From contig CM057009.1 of assembly GCA_029891345.1 (NCBI GenBank), positions 213,782,120 to 213,846,119 of the forward strand: a DNA stretch of 64,000 bases, written 5' to 3'. Position numbers and translations under genes: made by a program. Positions 10,690 through 22,390 of the stretch are shown here, piece by piece (within the stretch, counting starts at the first letter, position 1; every line of letters starts with the position of its first letter). The DNA comes from Dryococelus australis. Taxonomy: Eukaryota > Arthropoda > Insecta > Phasmatodea > Phasmatidae. Below the pieces are notes generated by a model that did not search any database, was not told the origin of the DNA, and saw nothing but the letters and a program-made list of their open reading frames with translations.

Positions 10690-11415
10690 TGAGTTAATTT
10701 ATTCCAGAAGTGTTGGATGCTATATATGGTGCAATCGCAGAATTACTACCATCTCAACTTCTGCCGAGCAGTGAAGGCAATAGAGGATTTGCAGAAAAGT
10801 GGAATTTCCCTGGTTAATGTGGGTCCATCTTTCGCAATCATTCCATCAATCTTCTTATCAATCTTATCATCAATCTCTCGCAATCTTTCGAAACCTTCCC
10901 ATTAATCTTCCAATCTTTTCATCAATCTTTCACTATCTTTCCATCAATCTCACAGTATTTCCATCACTCTCGCAATCTTTCCGTCGATCTATCGCAATCT
11001 TGCCATCAATCTTTCACTATCTTTATCTCAACCTTCCAATCAACCTCTCGATCAATCTGAATTCTTCAATCGATCCTTTGATAATTCCATCGGTATGTCC
11101 ACACCCACAAGTATAGAAATTACATTCGTTTGCCAACCGTCCCCAAATTTGTACATGTTGACATACTTAATTTTTTGTAGGCAGTACACTATACATGCGC
11201 ATTTTATACTTAAAGTCTTCATTAATATCCTGTATGCGGGACTTTACCTTAATAGTTGGGTGCTCATAGTACTACTATAAAGTTGTGAGGTAAAAAATAA
11301 AATAAAAGTTATGACACAAAAAAAGTTATTTTGTAATAAAAAGTTAACATTATTTTGTAATTGCAATTTCAGAATAAAGCGGTTCATCTCATCATATGAT
11401 ATAATCCCTGACCTT
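10690..11415 (+). repeat. Dispersed repeat family C, copy 1, with internal minisatellite
   Basis: 10846-11090 is a loose array of roughly 12-base units around CAATCTTTCCAT. After it, 11050-11415 aligns with 63115-63485: TCGATCAATC-GAAT-CTTCAATCGATCC, TTTGTACATGT, TTTATA-TTAAAGTCTT, TGCTCATAG, TAAAGTTG-GAGG, TTATTTTGTAATT, and a CATATGATATAA block near the end. The 3' module is therefore conserved between copies while the minisatellite differs. It has no coding content. Confidence 0.7.
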
Positions 11416-11429
11416 CAGTTCACTAATGA

Positions 11430-12227
11430 TTGAAGATATCTCGTTACTGTGCGAGAAATCTCCATCTTGTTGCAAAGCAATCATATGTTTGAAGCTATCA
11501 ACAAGTTCATTCGGGTCTTCGGGAAAATGTATAGCCAGTATTCTCAGCATCTTCTGCCTTCTTCACTTCGCTCGTTGCAGCAAATGTGGCAGAGGAGTGT
11601 ACCAGTGCATCGAGAAAATCGCCATCGTCTTCAGTACCATAACTGTCTGCACATTAAATTTCATTATTTCTGTCTTCGTGATCACCCCTGTTTTGTATTC
11701 TGTATTAAATTTACTTTCTTTGTAGCAGGAGTTGTATGATCATCGGTATTTAGAGCTGATGGCCGTTTATTTTGAATTTCATCGATTTCACGAGAAAGTC
11801 GTGAAACTGTATATTTCGCACAAACCGACTCTATTGCACGTCGTGTGTAACTCATCCCGTCATTAACTGCATCGTGATAATCGACTGTGGAATCAGTTCC
11901 CTTTGGTGCAGCAAGACGTATTGGCGGCAACACTTGCTGGCTCCCAGTAGATGCATCCTTGCAGTTCTTGATGTGGTTCTTCAATATATCGCCTTGCATA
12001 AAATGCACATGACCAATATCATAATCATTTCTTATGCGAAAAGGATTCTTCGTATATGTGATTCTCTCATGTCGCCGAGCATTTTGACCTAAAACTCGAT
12101 TGCAGAATCGACACAGTCGACAATCAGGCAGCGATGTTGCAGGTCGCGGCTCCATGTTCGTTGAAGTCAAAGGCAGGCCTTCGTATTTGCATTCCATCTG
12201 TACTGTATAGCGAGAGAATGCTTCCAA
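11430..12227 (-). pseudogene. Broken ORF of an unrecognised (probably repetitive) protein
   Basis: The main frame (11682-12227, 181 residues from MEAFSRYT) has a cysteine/histidine cluster, CRLCRFC then ARRHE and IKNC, at about residues 37-88, which could bind zinc. A region ending TTPATKKVNLIQ follows. After the stop at 11682, coding-like sequence continues in shifted frames: a DDGDFLDALVHSSATFAATSE stretch, then FPEDPNELVDSFKHMIALQQ and an EISSIISELKVRD end near 11405. A TATATAGA-type motif lies about 50-60 bases upstream of the ATG on the minus strand (near 12285). I do not recognise the family. The acidic, helix-rich C-terminus and frameshifts suggest a pseudogenised transposon- or virus-like ORF. 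No function is assigned. Confidence 0.45.
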
Positions 12228-12572
12228 ATCGATGTTAACTGCTCAACGTTTGAACATCAAATAAGGTATCAGCGGGCGTCACCGCTCTATATATTGTATA
12301 TATGTCCTCACATCACTCGGAAAAACCATCAGATTGTTTCTGTCCACGATGAAATTAATAATTTTACAATTTTAGGCTTGGCACTCAGGTCTCTACATCT
12401 TGCTTAACAATTACAGGTTGCTTAAAACTTTGTATCAGTTGTGCATGAACACCAAACAGTGAGAAATTAATGTACGAACGTAGCTAACACGCTTTCAAAA
12501 CTCGGGTCATTATTCTAATTTCGAACCACTTATCTCACTCTGATTCCTATATCAGGCGCCTGAAACTTACAT

Positions 12573-13110
12573 TTCGCCTTCATTGTACATTCTGAAAGTC
12601 TCCGAAACACTAGGAAAAACAACCCGATTTTTTTCTAATTCCGAAAGAGAATGAAAAAGTATTTTTTATAGTTTCGTGTTTCGAGCGAAGGTCCCTATAC
12701 CATACATCGCTTATGGAGATTGCTTAAATGCATAGGCCTACATATATTAGGCACGCACAAGCACGTAAACAGACAGAAAATCACAAATAAAAGTTCGTTA
12801 AAAATTATCCGAAAGTCGTGAAATTAATAAAATTGCAAACCCTTTATTTCATTCCAACTCTTCTTCTAATACTTCCGTTTCGCCTTCATTGTATATTCCT
12901 GAAACATTCTTCCATCACGGAGTGAAAATACCAGTTTTTTTCCAAGTTCGATAGAAAAATTATTTTCTAATAGTTTCAGGTCTCGAACTGAGGACCCTCC
13001 GCCATATCTAACTGATGGATATTGCGTAAAAGGTGCGTATAAGCACGTAAACAGAGAGAATACCTTGTATACAATCAATAAAAAATGATGCGAAACACGG
13101 GTCACATGAA
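12573..13110 (-). repeat. Diverged direct duplication (~305-bp spacing)
   Basis: 12573-12830 and 12876-13110 share an ordered set of blocks: TTTCGCCTTCATTGTA-ATTC, a CCGATTTTTTTC/CCAGTTTTTTTC block, TTCGAAC-type sequence before a GGACCCT/AGGTCCC block, and AAGCACGTAAACAGA. Identity is moderate and there are indels. The unit has no long ORF. The minus-strand 83-residue ORF at 12866-13117 lies in unit 2 only. Confidence 0.6.
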
Positions 13111-13117
13111 AATTCAC

Positions 13118-16100
13118 AAAAAAACCGATCAGCCCAAACGTTTTACCTTCGTAACGCCCATGAAAATAGGGTTCTTATGCATACAATCATTTTATATTAT
13201 TTTTCCTGTTCTTGTTGCTAAACATATTGTTATGCAAGAGTTAATGTAATATTTTTCACACATGAAACTTATATGATTTCAACTGCCTATGTAAATTTTA
13301 TTAATTTTTATTAATTTAATTTTTCTTAACACGTAAGATTTTTTTAACGTAGATGTATGGTGGCAATAATAATTATGTGTAATTTTGATAGGCTAGTTCA
13401 TTTTTCATTGTGTATTTATTTTTATAAAACTAATATTTATTTTTGGTGTGATCTCAATTTTGTAAGTCTCTCTACTTTTTATTGTATTATATCTCAGTTC
13501 TGAGATCACGTATTCTTTGGTTTTTCTTCAGTTAGGTCGTTAGAAGTGGTTCATGTTTATGGTTTGAATAGTTTTGATCCCCACTGGCCCGCAGGTTTAA
13601 ATCCTGATTATTGATTGGCTGGCGCTATAAGCCCCCTTAAGCTAGCGTCAGCCTGCAGAGACTAACGCTCTCTTCGCTAGCAGCCTCCAACAACGTCAGA
13701 CGTAGGGCAGGACCTCCCGTCTGAAGTGGACGTAGAAGTAGGACTTTAAATTAGTTTTAGGGTGTGTAGATGTGTCCCTGAATCAACTTTTAAGTAAACT
13801 TGTAACCAGCAATGGAGCTTGAATCAATGGTCGCCCATTCGCGAGGTTAAGTGGTCAGGAGCTGGATAGATTAAACACGCCATCTACGTACGTGTAGAGC
13901 GGAGCTCCACGTATCTCCACCTTAATCCTGCTACGCCAAATCCTGCAAGAGCATCCTACCTTCAATCCGCTTGGTGATTGAAAGATAAGTCCTACCAAAA
14001 GATCTGACATTTTCATCTGGACCTAATTTTATTTACAGTTTGATTCAGCTCGGTGTCCGTTAACATCAGTACACAAGCGACGCCATCTCGACTTTTATAA
14101 GTACGTAAATTTCCAGCACACATACGACCACTGCAAAACCTGTGATAAGAGTAGTTTCTACCAGAGCTAGACTGTTTAGTGAGAACACAATTTGTTTTAA
14201 AGTATTTTTTCCTATAGATAACAGTTTAATTAATTTGATTTTGAAAACAGTACATTCAGACTCTGGCAAGCTATGTCATGTAACAGTAAAAGGGTTCAAG
14301 TAGGCTAGGCATGACCACTTTTAGCGTTGTTAGGATAGTGTGTTGTCTTTATTGTTTTTCTTATATTGCCATCAGGGTTTTTAATTAATTCTGATTTAAA
14401 CTATTGCAATACAAAAGGAAATGAAAAGTAAAATAAATGAAATTTATTCAAAGGGCGTATCTGTTTTGTCGTTTTCTCTACTGTAGTGTCAAGTTAACCT
14501 ATTTCTTACCCAGGGTCTGAGATATGTGTTTACTAGAGTTTTCAATTGTCTGCCTCATTTTGACGTACGTACATAAATGGTGTACGTGCCAAAAGCTAGT
14601 TTCTAGAGGGTGCTAATGGTGATAAACTTGTTCCCCTACCAGCCCAGGACTGCACCGGGCAATTATTCAGAGGCAGCCTAGGTAGGATCATCTCTTTTCC
14701 CACTGATTTATTGCAAGTCAGCTGTGCAGCCTGGTCACTCAAATGTTATATGTGTTGTCCCATTGTTGCGTATGCAAATTCTACACTATACACAGCACAT
14801 ATCTATATGAATATAATGTGATTATATTTCATATTGGCTGTCGCAACGAGGAGGCCTTGTGTGAGTTCTTCACAGCTACCTACACACTATATTACATATT
14901 TATATGAAATATAAGTTCTATTGCATATTGGTGCACTTACGCGGTTCTTTGTGGCAGTCGGTACACATAACACATCCGTCAGCCCGCTATTACAGTATAT
15001 TTCACCTTGCAGGAAAAATGACAATTATCTGCTCTATTTTGTAAATCAAAATATGGTGCAAAATAGCCCTTGTAACACACACATCATATTTTACAGTTTA
15101 TATTTAAATATTACATTATGTTAATATGTATGACACTAAATGTTATGATATGTTTGTTGAACTACACAGAATATTTAGCATCGGCATACAAACCTAACAC
15201 TACGATCGTTTCTCATTTTTGTGCAAGGTGCGGCACATGAACGAAATACTCGTTCAAAGGATGATAGCTCGCAAGCCCTAATCACAAAACAATATTTATT
15301 CATAATCTCTTTCTGTAAATACTGTTGTGATTATGGAACCAGTGGCCGAAAAGAACAAGAGCCTTTACTTCCAGAAAACTTGCCGCTTTTAAGAAATTTC
15401 ATGAGAACTATTCAATTGTCTCTCGGCCGCTAAAATTGTTGTGATAAGTGATACATCTTTTAACATAACTATTTCCTTTTTAAATAGGTGTAATGTAAAT
15501 TTCTGGAAAAAAATTTTTTTAGGAACAAATAGCTCATGAAAACTATACAAAATAAAAATTAGCTTCTGCCATTTGTATTTTTATGTGGATTATTTATTTA
15601 TATTTTGTTTATGCTGGCAAGAATAGAGTCATGCAGGCCCTCTCTTATATCTAATCAGCAGTACAAGTTTAATTTCTCACTATTAACAATTTAATATAAC
15701 AGGTTATACTAATATTAATTAATTATACTGTATATTAATATTGTACCACAGTACATCATAGCAATTCCAATGACTTATTTATAATAAAGATATTGCCTCT
15801 TTTTCTTTTATACTTAGCAAATGGCCATACAATAAAACACTCATTCGTCTTGCCCTTTCACATTTTTTTTTACCAATTCAGAAATGAATGAGTATGCATA
15901 GCAGCTTCAACAATTTACTATTGCTGTTGTTTGTGCAACATCCACGCCAATTCCTTTGCAAATGGTGTATAAAGACAAACAAAACGACAATGCATAACAG
16001 CAAAACGACAATACAAAATAAACCATTAAAAGATAACTCAGCCCATTTCAAAGTAACCTATTAGTATTTAATCATGATATACTATTGCTGTTTGTGAAAT

Positions 16101-16200
16101 GCCGTGTTGGTGTTTTACACAGAAACACATTATACAGGCAAGACAACAATGTATAAAAGCAAAGCGACCATGTAGAACAGCCAAACAGCATCTGTTGAGT
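13118..16200. other. Long AT-rich spacer without recognised genes
   Basis: About 3 kb of AT-rich sequence. ORFs at 14066-14269, 14921-15124 and 15221-15433 are short and have no recognisable motif. A GC-richer stretch at 13620-13960 contains a short self-complementary GTACGTGTAGAGCGGAGCTC region but no coding signal. Nothing else was seen. Confidence 0.5.
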
Positions 16201-16282
16201 AAAATTTAATTACTTTTGACATAGGTACTCAAAATATTATTTTTTCTTGGGAGGATTAATTGTTTGAGTTCTTTATTGTAAC

Positions 16283-16600
16283 TTATAGTGAGTTCCACAA
16301 CCCAGAAAGCTGAACAGTGAAAGTTTTTCCGTAAAAGTTTGACTTGTGGCGGGGTATTTTGAGTGTATGGTAGTCATTGGATCGAGTACTATGGTTGTGG
16401 TGAACAGGCAATGGTTCGAATCTATTGGAGAGATAGGCTGGACAGCTTGTATTCAGTATTTTGAAAATAGTCAAAGTGAATGAAGGATCCCTACCTCTAT
16501 TTAGCTCTAACCATGACAAATTTTCCCAGTGTGGGGTGATACGGTCATGTGAGCAAATCATAAATATGAACCTAATGCTGAAAGTCGATTTCTTTCATTT
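16283..16600 (-). pseudogene. LINE (L2/CR1-like) ORF2 C-terminal fragment
   Basis: The 92-residue minus-strand frame carries ITPHWENLSWLELNRGRD, FKILNTSCPAYLSNRFEPLP, TRSNDYHTLKIP and FYGKTFTVQLSGLWNSL. This is the ordered C-terminal signature of L2/CR1 elements: L-WL---RR, YK-L--SPPYL, TR---LL-IP, FSV-A-RLWNSLP. Only the last part of the ORF remains, as expected of a 5'-truncated LINE insertion. The frame is open over this stretch. Confidence 0.75.
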
Positions 16601-16899
16601 GCGAATGTTTTTGAAAAAAAAATGGCTTGTGTTGTGATCGTAAGTTGGCAGACGTGCATATTGTGTATGTATAATGGCGGACCTAAGTTGTCTTGTAAAT
16701 AGAGTGGTCTTGGTAGATGGACAATCAGTTATTAACGTAAAGTTGTGATTCGTTTGAGAACCATGATATATAATAAATATAACACAAACATAACATGGCT
16801 CAGTCGATAGTCAGTTCGGCAGTTTACAGATGTGGGCAGCATAATTCCGCATCGCTTTGTGGTTGCCAGCAGTAGTGAGGTTATGAAAAGTCTGGTGGC

Positions 16900-17130
16900 T
16901 GTGTGATTGCAATGATGGAGTCGTTTAAACCACCGTCAGCTTTGCTTCTCGATGGCTAACTTCCGGCAAATTCCTACTCAAATCTAAAATGGAGCTTAGC
17001 TACATCCGGCCTAGCTAGACATATTTATAGGTTAACATAAAAATAAATGCAAACCGGCAAACAAAAGAAAATAAACAGTGTTAAAATTTAAAAAATTTTA
17101 AAATTCTAAGACTTAAAAAAATCATGAATA
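16900..17130 (-). repeat. Dispersed repeat family B, copy 3 (partial)
   Basis: It shares TAACTTCCGGC, TAGCTACATCCGG and the following AT-rich AAATTTAAAA/AAACAGAA stretch with 4225-4400, in the same orientation. Conservation is weaker than between copies 1 and 2, and edges are approximate. Confidence 0.45.
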
Positions 17131-17389
17131 ATAAATGAATAACATAATCAAGTTACGTTACCAATTGATCAGAATAATGCAATCTCATACCATAGAGTAA
17201 CATAAATAAATATAAAACGAATTGAAAAGAATGGTGATCCCTAACTCATGCTACATATGAAAAATAACACAAAAAATGTAAAATTGCAGAAGGGCTCCAA
17301 TTAAATTAAGAAAACCAAAACATCTGCAAAAATATATGTGTCATACAGTCTAAAAGTGATAAATGTGCTAATCTACACACCAGTTCCTG
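17131..17389. other. AT-rich spacer
   Basis: AT-rich and may be the continuation of repeat family B. No other signal. Confidence 0.4.
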
Positions 17390-18310
17390 TCACATGTAAA
17401 TGAGGGTGCACATGTAGAGCCTATATTACAACATAAATTTTTTATTTATTCTTGTGCCGCTATCTTACAAAATGTCGGACAAAGATTCTTTATGTAGATA
17501 CAGTTGATAGTGTAATATATACTGCCGGCATACCATTTTGATTCGAAATTGATTATGTGGTTTTGACAATATAGCATTCTAAGCCAAGATAGCTATATGG
17601 CCGCCATTTTGAAAATGAAGTGTTTTGCACACTTAAAACACGCCGCTTAACATCATCTGCTTCAGTACTTCTTGTTTGCCAAGGTTGGTAGGATCGGTTT
17701 TTTTTTTACAGAGATATGACATTAAACTGTTTTTATTCTTGTGGTGCTATCTTACAAATTGGTTGGAAAAGTTGGTATGTATTGACATGTATGATGCTTG
17801 TAATTGATACTTTCACTATACAAAATTTGGTCGAAATTGGTTAAATGCTATGATAGATATACCAAATAAACCTAAAATATTTGTATGGCCGCCTATTTGT
17901 AAATAAGCATCTAACCAAGTTCAATAATTTATGTTTATTTGGCCTATCATAGTATTACTTACATGCCAAATTGGGTGAGAATTGGTTAAATAGTTTTCGA
18001 GATATAATGTAAAATCTTTAGCTTTTATGATGCTGTCTTCCAAAATGGCGGCCAACAACAATAACTATCTCAACATTTAATGCTTACATGATGCTCTGCC
18101 AGCACACAAAATTTGGTTTAAATCAGTTCGATGGTTCTTGAAATATGATGTATCATCCCACATTTTAATGGCCGCCATTTTGAAATTAAGTGCTCGAAGT
18201 AGTAGAAAACTATAGAAGTCAGATGTCCTTACAAGTACTATATGTGTACTGAGTTTGGTGATATTTGGTTGATGCGTTCAAAAATTGAAAAGTGGGGACA
18301 CACACAAACT
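17390..18310 (+). repeat. Dispersed repeat family D, copy 1, with internal degenerate repeats
   Basis: This long non-coding element is built from recurring modules: a GCTATCTTACAAA or GCTGTCTTCCAAA start, a GGCCGCCATTTTGAAA core (or its variants near 17590, 17890, 18040 and 18165), and an AAATTTGGTCGAAATTGGTT or AATTGGGTGAGAATTGGTT module followed by AGATATA. The outer end near 18240-18300 (TACTGAGTTTGGTGATATTT, then TCAAAAATTGAAAAGTGGGG) matches, inverted, the start of 60520-61320. No ORF of note. It is a decayed non-autonomous repeat of unknown class. Confidence 0.65.
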
Positions 18311-19079
18311 GGAAAGTGATCTCATAAGCCTTTCTTTCCTTTGGAAGGTAGGCTAAAAAGGAATGAACAGCTGGTGACTCGAGCAGTATTATTTTTAATG
18401 CAATTCTTACACTGGACACATGTCAACAAAACCTTCCTTGTGTATGAATTTGCAGAACATTGTCAAATGGGCATTTCCTTCGTCTTCAGATGTGTATAGC
18501 TTTAGATGTTCTCTTACATGCAAGGACTATTCTACTATGGATAGTTAAATGTCATTATAGTAAAACAAGTCAATTCACGTGCATGTGAAGAAATTTGTGC
18601 TTCCTCATGTGTGCTCAGATTTCTTTTAACAAAAACCTTTTATCAAGCTCCTTATAATGTACACACCAAATTTGTAGCTCTGCTCTCAGTGTACCCAGGA
18701 TTATGTTACAATTATGAATATAAAAATTTTCAGATCATATCCTAGGCATTAGTTCTCCATTTTTAGGCTCATCAGGCCTCAGAATGGGTTTATTTTTCTC
18801 CCTTCATAAAATCTTTGCATATATAGGCTGCCCAAGGACTGTGCAAAGACTTCATAATGATAGAAGATTTCTTTTTATTTAAAATTTACATCAATGTCGG
18901 ACAGTGAGCTGTGCATGTTAATAACAAATTGCCCGAAATATATGTTTACTGACGGCATTGAATAAAGTTTGTTACACTTTCTCTGGCAGAGTTTTAATGT
19001 GAAGAAGGTAAGACATATGAAAAATGTTTTTTTCTTATTTATTGTAAAAGCATGGATGTGTTGTGGGGCAGTAAGAAAT
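18311..19079. other. Spacer, nothing recognised
   Basis: Mixed AT-rich sequence. ORFs on - (18219-18419, 18875-19186) have no recognisable motif, and the second runs into the SINE. No RNA gene or array was seen. Confidence 0.5.
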
Positions 19080-19312
19080 TTCGGTTTAACTATTCTATAA
19101 GGGCCAATGAGAGTAAAGTGAGGCGAGGGTGGAAAAGAGACCGAATGCAATGGTCTGCAAAACTGAAGTACTCCGAGAAAACTCAACAGTCAATGGCAAC
19201 GCCTGCCACGTTTCCCATATGCGAAGATCCGGGGCTGACCCCAGCAGGAACTGAACCTGGTTCGTCGCAGTGGAAGACGAGTGATCAAACCACCCTAACA
19301 CTCAACCTCGGG
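19080..19312 (-). mobile_element. tRNA-derived SINE, copy 2
   Basis: On the minus strand the head near 19310 reads GAGGTTGAGTGTTAGGGTGG, then a B-box-like GGTTCAGTTCCTGC near 19245-19260. A GGATCTTCGCATATGGGAA segment and a body with GTTTTCTCGG follow. The body is more diverged than in copies 1, 3 and 4 (the GTGCCGGACGATGCC core has largely changed), but the order of blocks is kept. Confidence 0.6.
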
Positions 19313-19528
19313 ATTCTTGTGAAAACTAAATGTAAACAATTGTCATGCCACTGTTACATCACATATCTTTGGAAGTACTATTAACAAACCGCATGATAAT
19401 ATCGCAGGCGTGCTCAGAAAAGGAAAAGCTTGTCTACCACACCTTCAGTCCGTGTGGACTGAACTGTGATTACAGTCACCAGCTATTTGAACACCTTACC
19501 AGTAACACCATTTTTTAAGTATATATGT
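19313..19528. other. Spacer between SINE and hairpin element
   Basis: No coding or repeat signal was seen. It ends at the left arm of the inverted-repeat element. Confidence 0.5.
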
Positions 19529-20231
19529 AGGCTGATTCAGAAGTCATAGCAACTATTGTTATCTTCCGAAAATGACCCAACACAGGAAATGTAGTACTAT
19601 GTAGAGTTGAAAGTGTACGACATGTAGGTTTTAAAGGTGACACCGCATGGGATATGGATGCAGGAATGCCCGGCAAGGAACCAACACAAACATTGCTGCT
19701 TGAAATCACCGTTTAATTGATATATTCCTGTACAAACTGTAAAAACTCATGTGAACGAGTACGTATTGTATGTGTACGAGCTGTTCAAAGTCGTTCAAAG
19801 TAGTCTTCGAGATTGTCTACGGTTCGTTGCCAGCAATGAGGCAGACAGGAAATACCATCGGCTGCAAGAGATCCGTCAATGTGCGCCATATCTCGTCAAA
19901 ATGATGTGACGATATCTGCCTCATAGTTGGCAACGAACAGTGAACATCTTCGGAGACTACTTTGATGGATGTTTAACAGCTCATACATGTACAATACGTA
20001 TCCGTTCACATGAGTGTATACAGTTTGTACGGAAATATATATTAATTAACCGGTGATTTCAAGCAGCCATGTTTGTATTTGTCCCTTGTCGGACATTCCT
20101 GCATCCATACACCATGAGGTGTCACCTTTAAAACGTACATTTCGTATACTTTCAACTGTACATAATACATTTCCTGTGTTGGGTCGTTTTTGGGAGATAA
20201 ACAATAGTTGCCATGACTTCTGAATCAACCT
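19529..20231. mobile_element. ~700-bp long-terminal-inverted-repeat (foldback-type) element
   Basis: The left arm (19529 to about 19845) is the reverse complement of the right arm (about 19915-20231) almost throughout. It starts AGGCTGATTCAGAAGTCAT and ends AGGCAGA at the loop. Each arm is about 317 bases and the loop about 70 bases. Mismatches and small indels are scattered, so it is not an assembly palindrome. Each arm contains open stretches on - (19515-19709, 20046-20294) that are mirror shadows of the same sequence. No transposase was recognised. A non-autonomous foldback-like DNA element, or two inverted copies of one repeat, are the options. Confidence 0.8.
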
Positions 20232-21100
20232 TCGCATAATAATATTCTCAATACTGTTATAACGATCAACTCTACATTTCATGTATATGAGCATTATCTT
20301 TTAAGTCAAATGCTGTGATAAAAAATAATTATGTAATTAAGATTTTTGTTAAAACTCAGACGAAATTCATGTAGGTTTACGATAACATTTTATTTTATTA
20401 TTTCATTAGTATTACAATAACTATGTACTAAATTATCTGGGCTAATTTTCTATCAAGTTTATTCGTTTATCCCTAAAACTATGTTCGTTCACTGCTTGCC
20501 TCAAATATTTTTGCGTTTGCAGAGTTCAAACTTTATAATATATTTATAGTTCATTGCTGTTAATGAAGTAAAACTTGTTTCCATTTCATTATCTGGTTAC
20601 AGCAGCTAATTCACACTCCGAGATCGTGCTTGTCACTTGTCACGAACTCTGATATCCTCAACTATATTATAATAGGCATAAATGAAACATTTGGTAGTAC
20701 TGAAAACAAACTACAATCATTCGCCAGCTACTAGAGCAGCGAAACTTGAATACCCAAAACACAGAGATCTACAAAAAAAGGTAACATGCTTTGCCTGTAC
20801 CAGTTTCTCTGCGACTTGATGAAGACACTTGAAGCTGGCACTGGCGAGTATGGAGGCAACATAACTGTATAGCGTTAATCATAAACAATCGACTCTCAAA
20901 CTCTTACCATTCTCTTTATTCGCATTCATTCCAAAATCGTAATTAATTTTATTTAAGCATACAACTATAAACAACACACAATGAAAAACACGTTTTTCAT
21001 TATTTTTCTGATCATTTTATGCCGCCCTCTAAAATGTGCTGCTATAAGCCCAGCCCTAACTCCTAATGAGAAATACGGCCTTGGCAGGCTCTTAGCTGCG
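20232..21100. other. AT-rich spacer, nothing recognised
   Basis: AT-rich throughout, with no ORF of note, no tandem array and no recognised repeat. Confidence 0.55.
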
Positions 21101-21104
21101 AGCC

Positions 21105-21440
21105 TATTGCAGTCACACACAAATAATCCTTCGAAGACTAATTAAAGCTCCCTCCTACCTGGTTGCAGAGTGCTTGAAATACACATTGTTTCTCGACGAA
21201 TTTATTAAATGTGTGTCCAATGTGTGAGCTGATCTACGAAAGGAACACACGCTTTATACGGGGGCTGTTGAGTACTTTCTGAGTGTCACACAGTTAGAAA
21301 CTCCATTTCAGAGTATTAAAAAACGGCTAAATACTGCCTTTTCAAAGCACTGTATCTCAGGATATACGCATCAGATACATACAAAACTAATCAAGCGCCC
21401 TCCACTAAACCTTCCTACATATTTTCCACCAATAAAGGAA
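21105..21440 (+). repeat. Dispersed repeat family A, copy 1
   Basis: It aligns by eye with 23990-24305: GTGTGTCCAATGTG, a CTACGAAA-GAACAC block, TGAGT-CTTTC, CAGATACATACAAAACTA, TCAAG-GC, and AACCTTC-TAC followed by CCA-CAATAAA. Both copies are in the same orientation. No coding content. In this copy a SINE follows immediately on the minus strand. Confidence 0.7.
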
Positions 21441-21454
21441 TAGGACGAATGAAA

Positions 21455-21688
21455 ATATTTGGGCAGCTCGGTCTTGAGAGCCTATGAGTGATCGAGTTGA
21501 GTTTGGCGCAGCGCCGGAATGAGGGGGTGGGGGAAACGAGAGATCCCTGAAAAAACCTGACGACTAGCGGCATCGTCCGGCACGATTCAAACTTTCGAAA
21601 ATCCGGGAGTGACCCGGCCAGTGATTGAGCCTTGTTCGCCTTAGCGGGAGGCGAGCAGTCTAACCGCTCAGCCACCGCGGCCCCTAGG
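21455..21688 (-). mobile_element. tRNA-derived SINE, copy 3
   Basis: On the minus strand it begins GGGGCCGCGGTGGCTGAGCG followed by GTTAGACTGCTCGCC, a clear tRNA-like A-box head. A diverged B-box region follows (about 21615-21640), then GGATTTTCGAAAG, CGTGCCGGACGATGCCG, AGGGATCTCTCGTTTCC, CATTCCGGCGCTGCGCC and TAGGCTCTCAAGA. It is the best-kept tRNA head of the four copies. Confidence 0.85.
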
Positions 21689-21969
21689 TATAAACAGCTT
21701 CTTTCGCTTGCAAGCAGTGATTCCTGCTGGATTTCGTCTTTCGTAATATTGAGTTTTGTACTTCGAAAGTTATCAACGGTTAGCTGGGCTCATGACTTCA
21801 GCGCATTCGCACCAGTACGGGCACTTTCATCGTACGTCTCTAAGTATAAGTTTTCCTTATAACATGATTTACAAGTAAAAATGAAAAACGTGTTCGTAAG
21901 TACACAAGTACTACAGTAACAAAAAAAAACGTGTATAAATGAGAAAATGTTAACATTCTGTTACAGTTT

Positions 21970-22390
21970 TCTCTCCAAGTCAGTGGGCTAAACAAATTTC
22001 GTTAAGGGATGGAGGTCTTAATTTTAAAAAAGAGTTAATTATCATTTACTTATTTTATTTACAACTACAAACAAAATTCTCTCTACTCAACGTCTCACAA
22101 TAAATTTATATCACTTACTGTTTACAAATAATGACTGCAATAAATACCTACAATTTTTAATTAACTCAGCGAAATTGGCGTAATTAAATAATTAAAAATC
22201 AGTCCCAATATACAGAGAAAGTTATTCAATTATTTTACAAATTAAATGTCATATTTGATAATTCCTATATTTACAATAAAGTCCGTATCACATGTTATTC
22301 AGTCCTACCTTAGTCTCGCGAATGCCATACGAAAGTCTTTCCGTTGATGCATCTCAGTCTAGCCGTTCAGCCAGCTGCTAAGTGTTTCAA
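21970..22390 (-). repeat. Dispersed repeat family E, copy 2 (partial)
   Basis: It matches the inner part of 7055-7420 over most of its length, in the same orientation, including TTTACAATAAAGTCCGTAT and the TTCAGTCC-ACCT block. The GC-rich, TATA-bearing outer part of copy 1 is absent here. No coding sequence. Confidence 0.65.

Noticed and set aside
10799-11116. Repeat protein PSIFHYLSINL
   Set aside because: It is a translation of the CAATCTTTCCAT array of family C.
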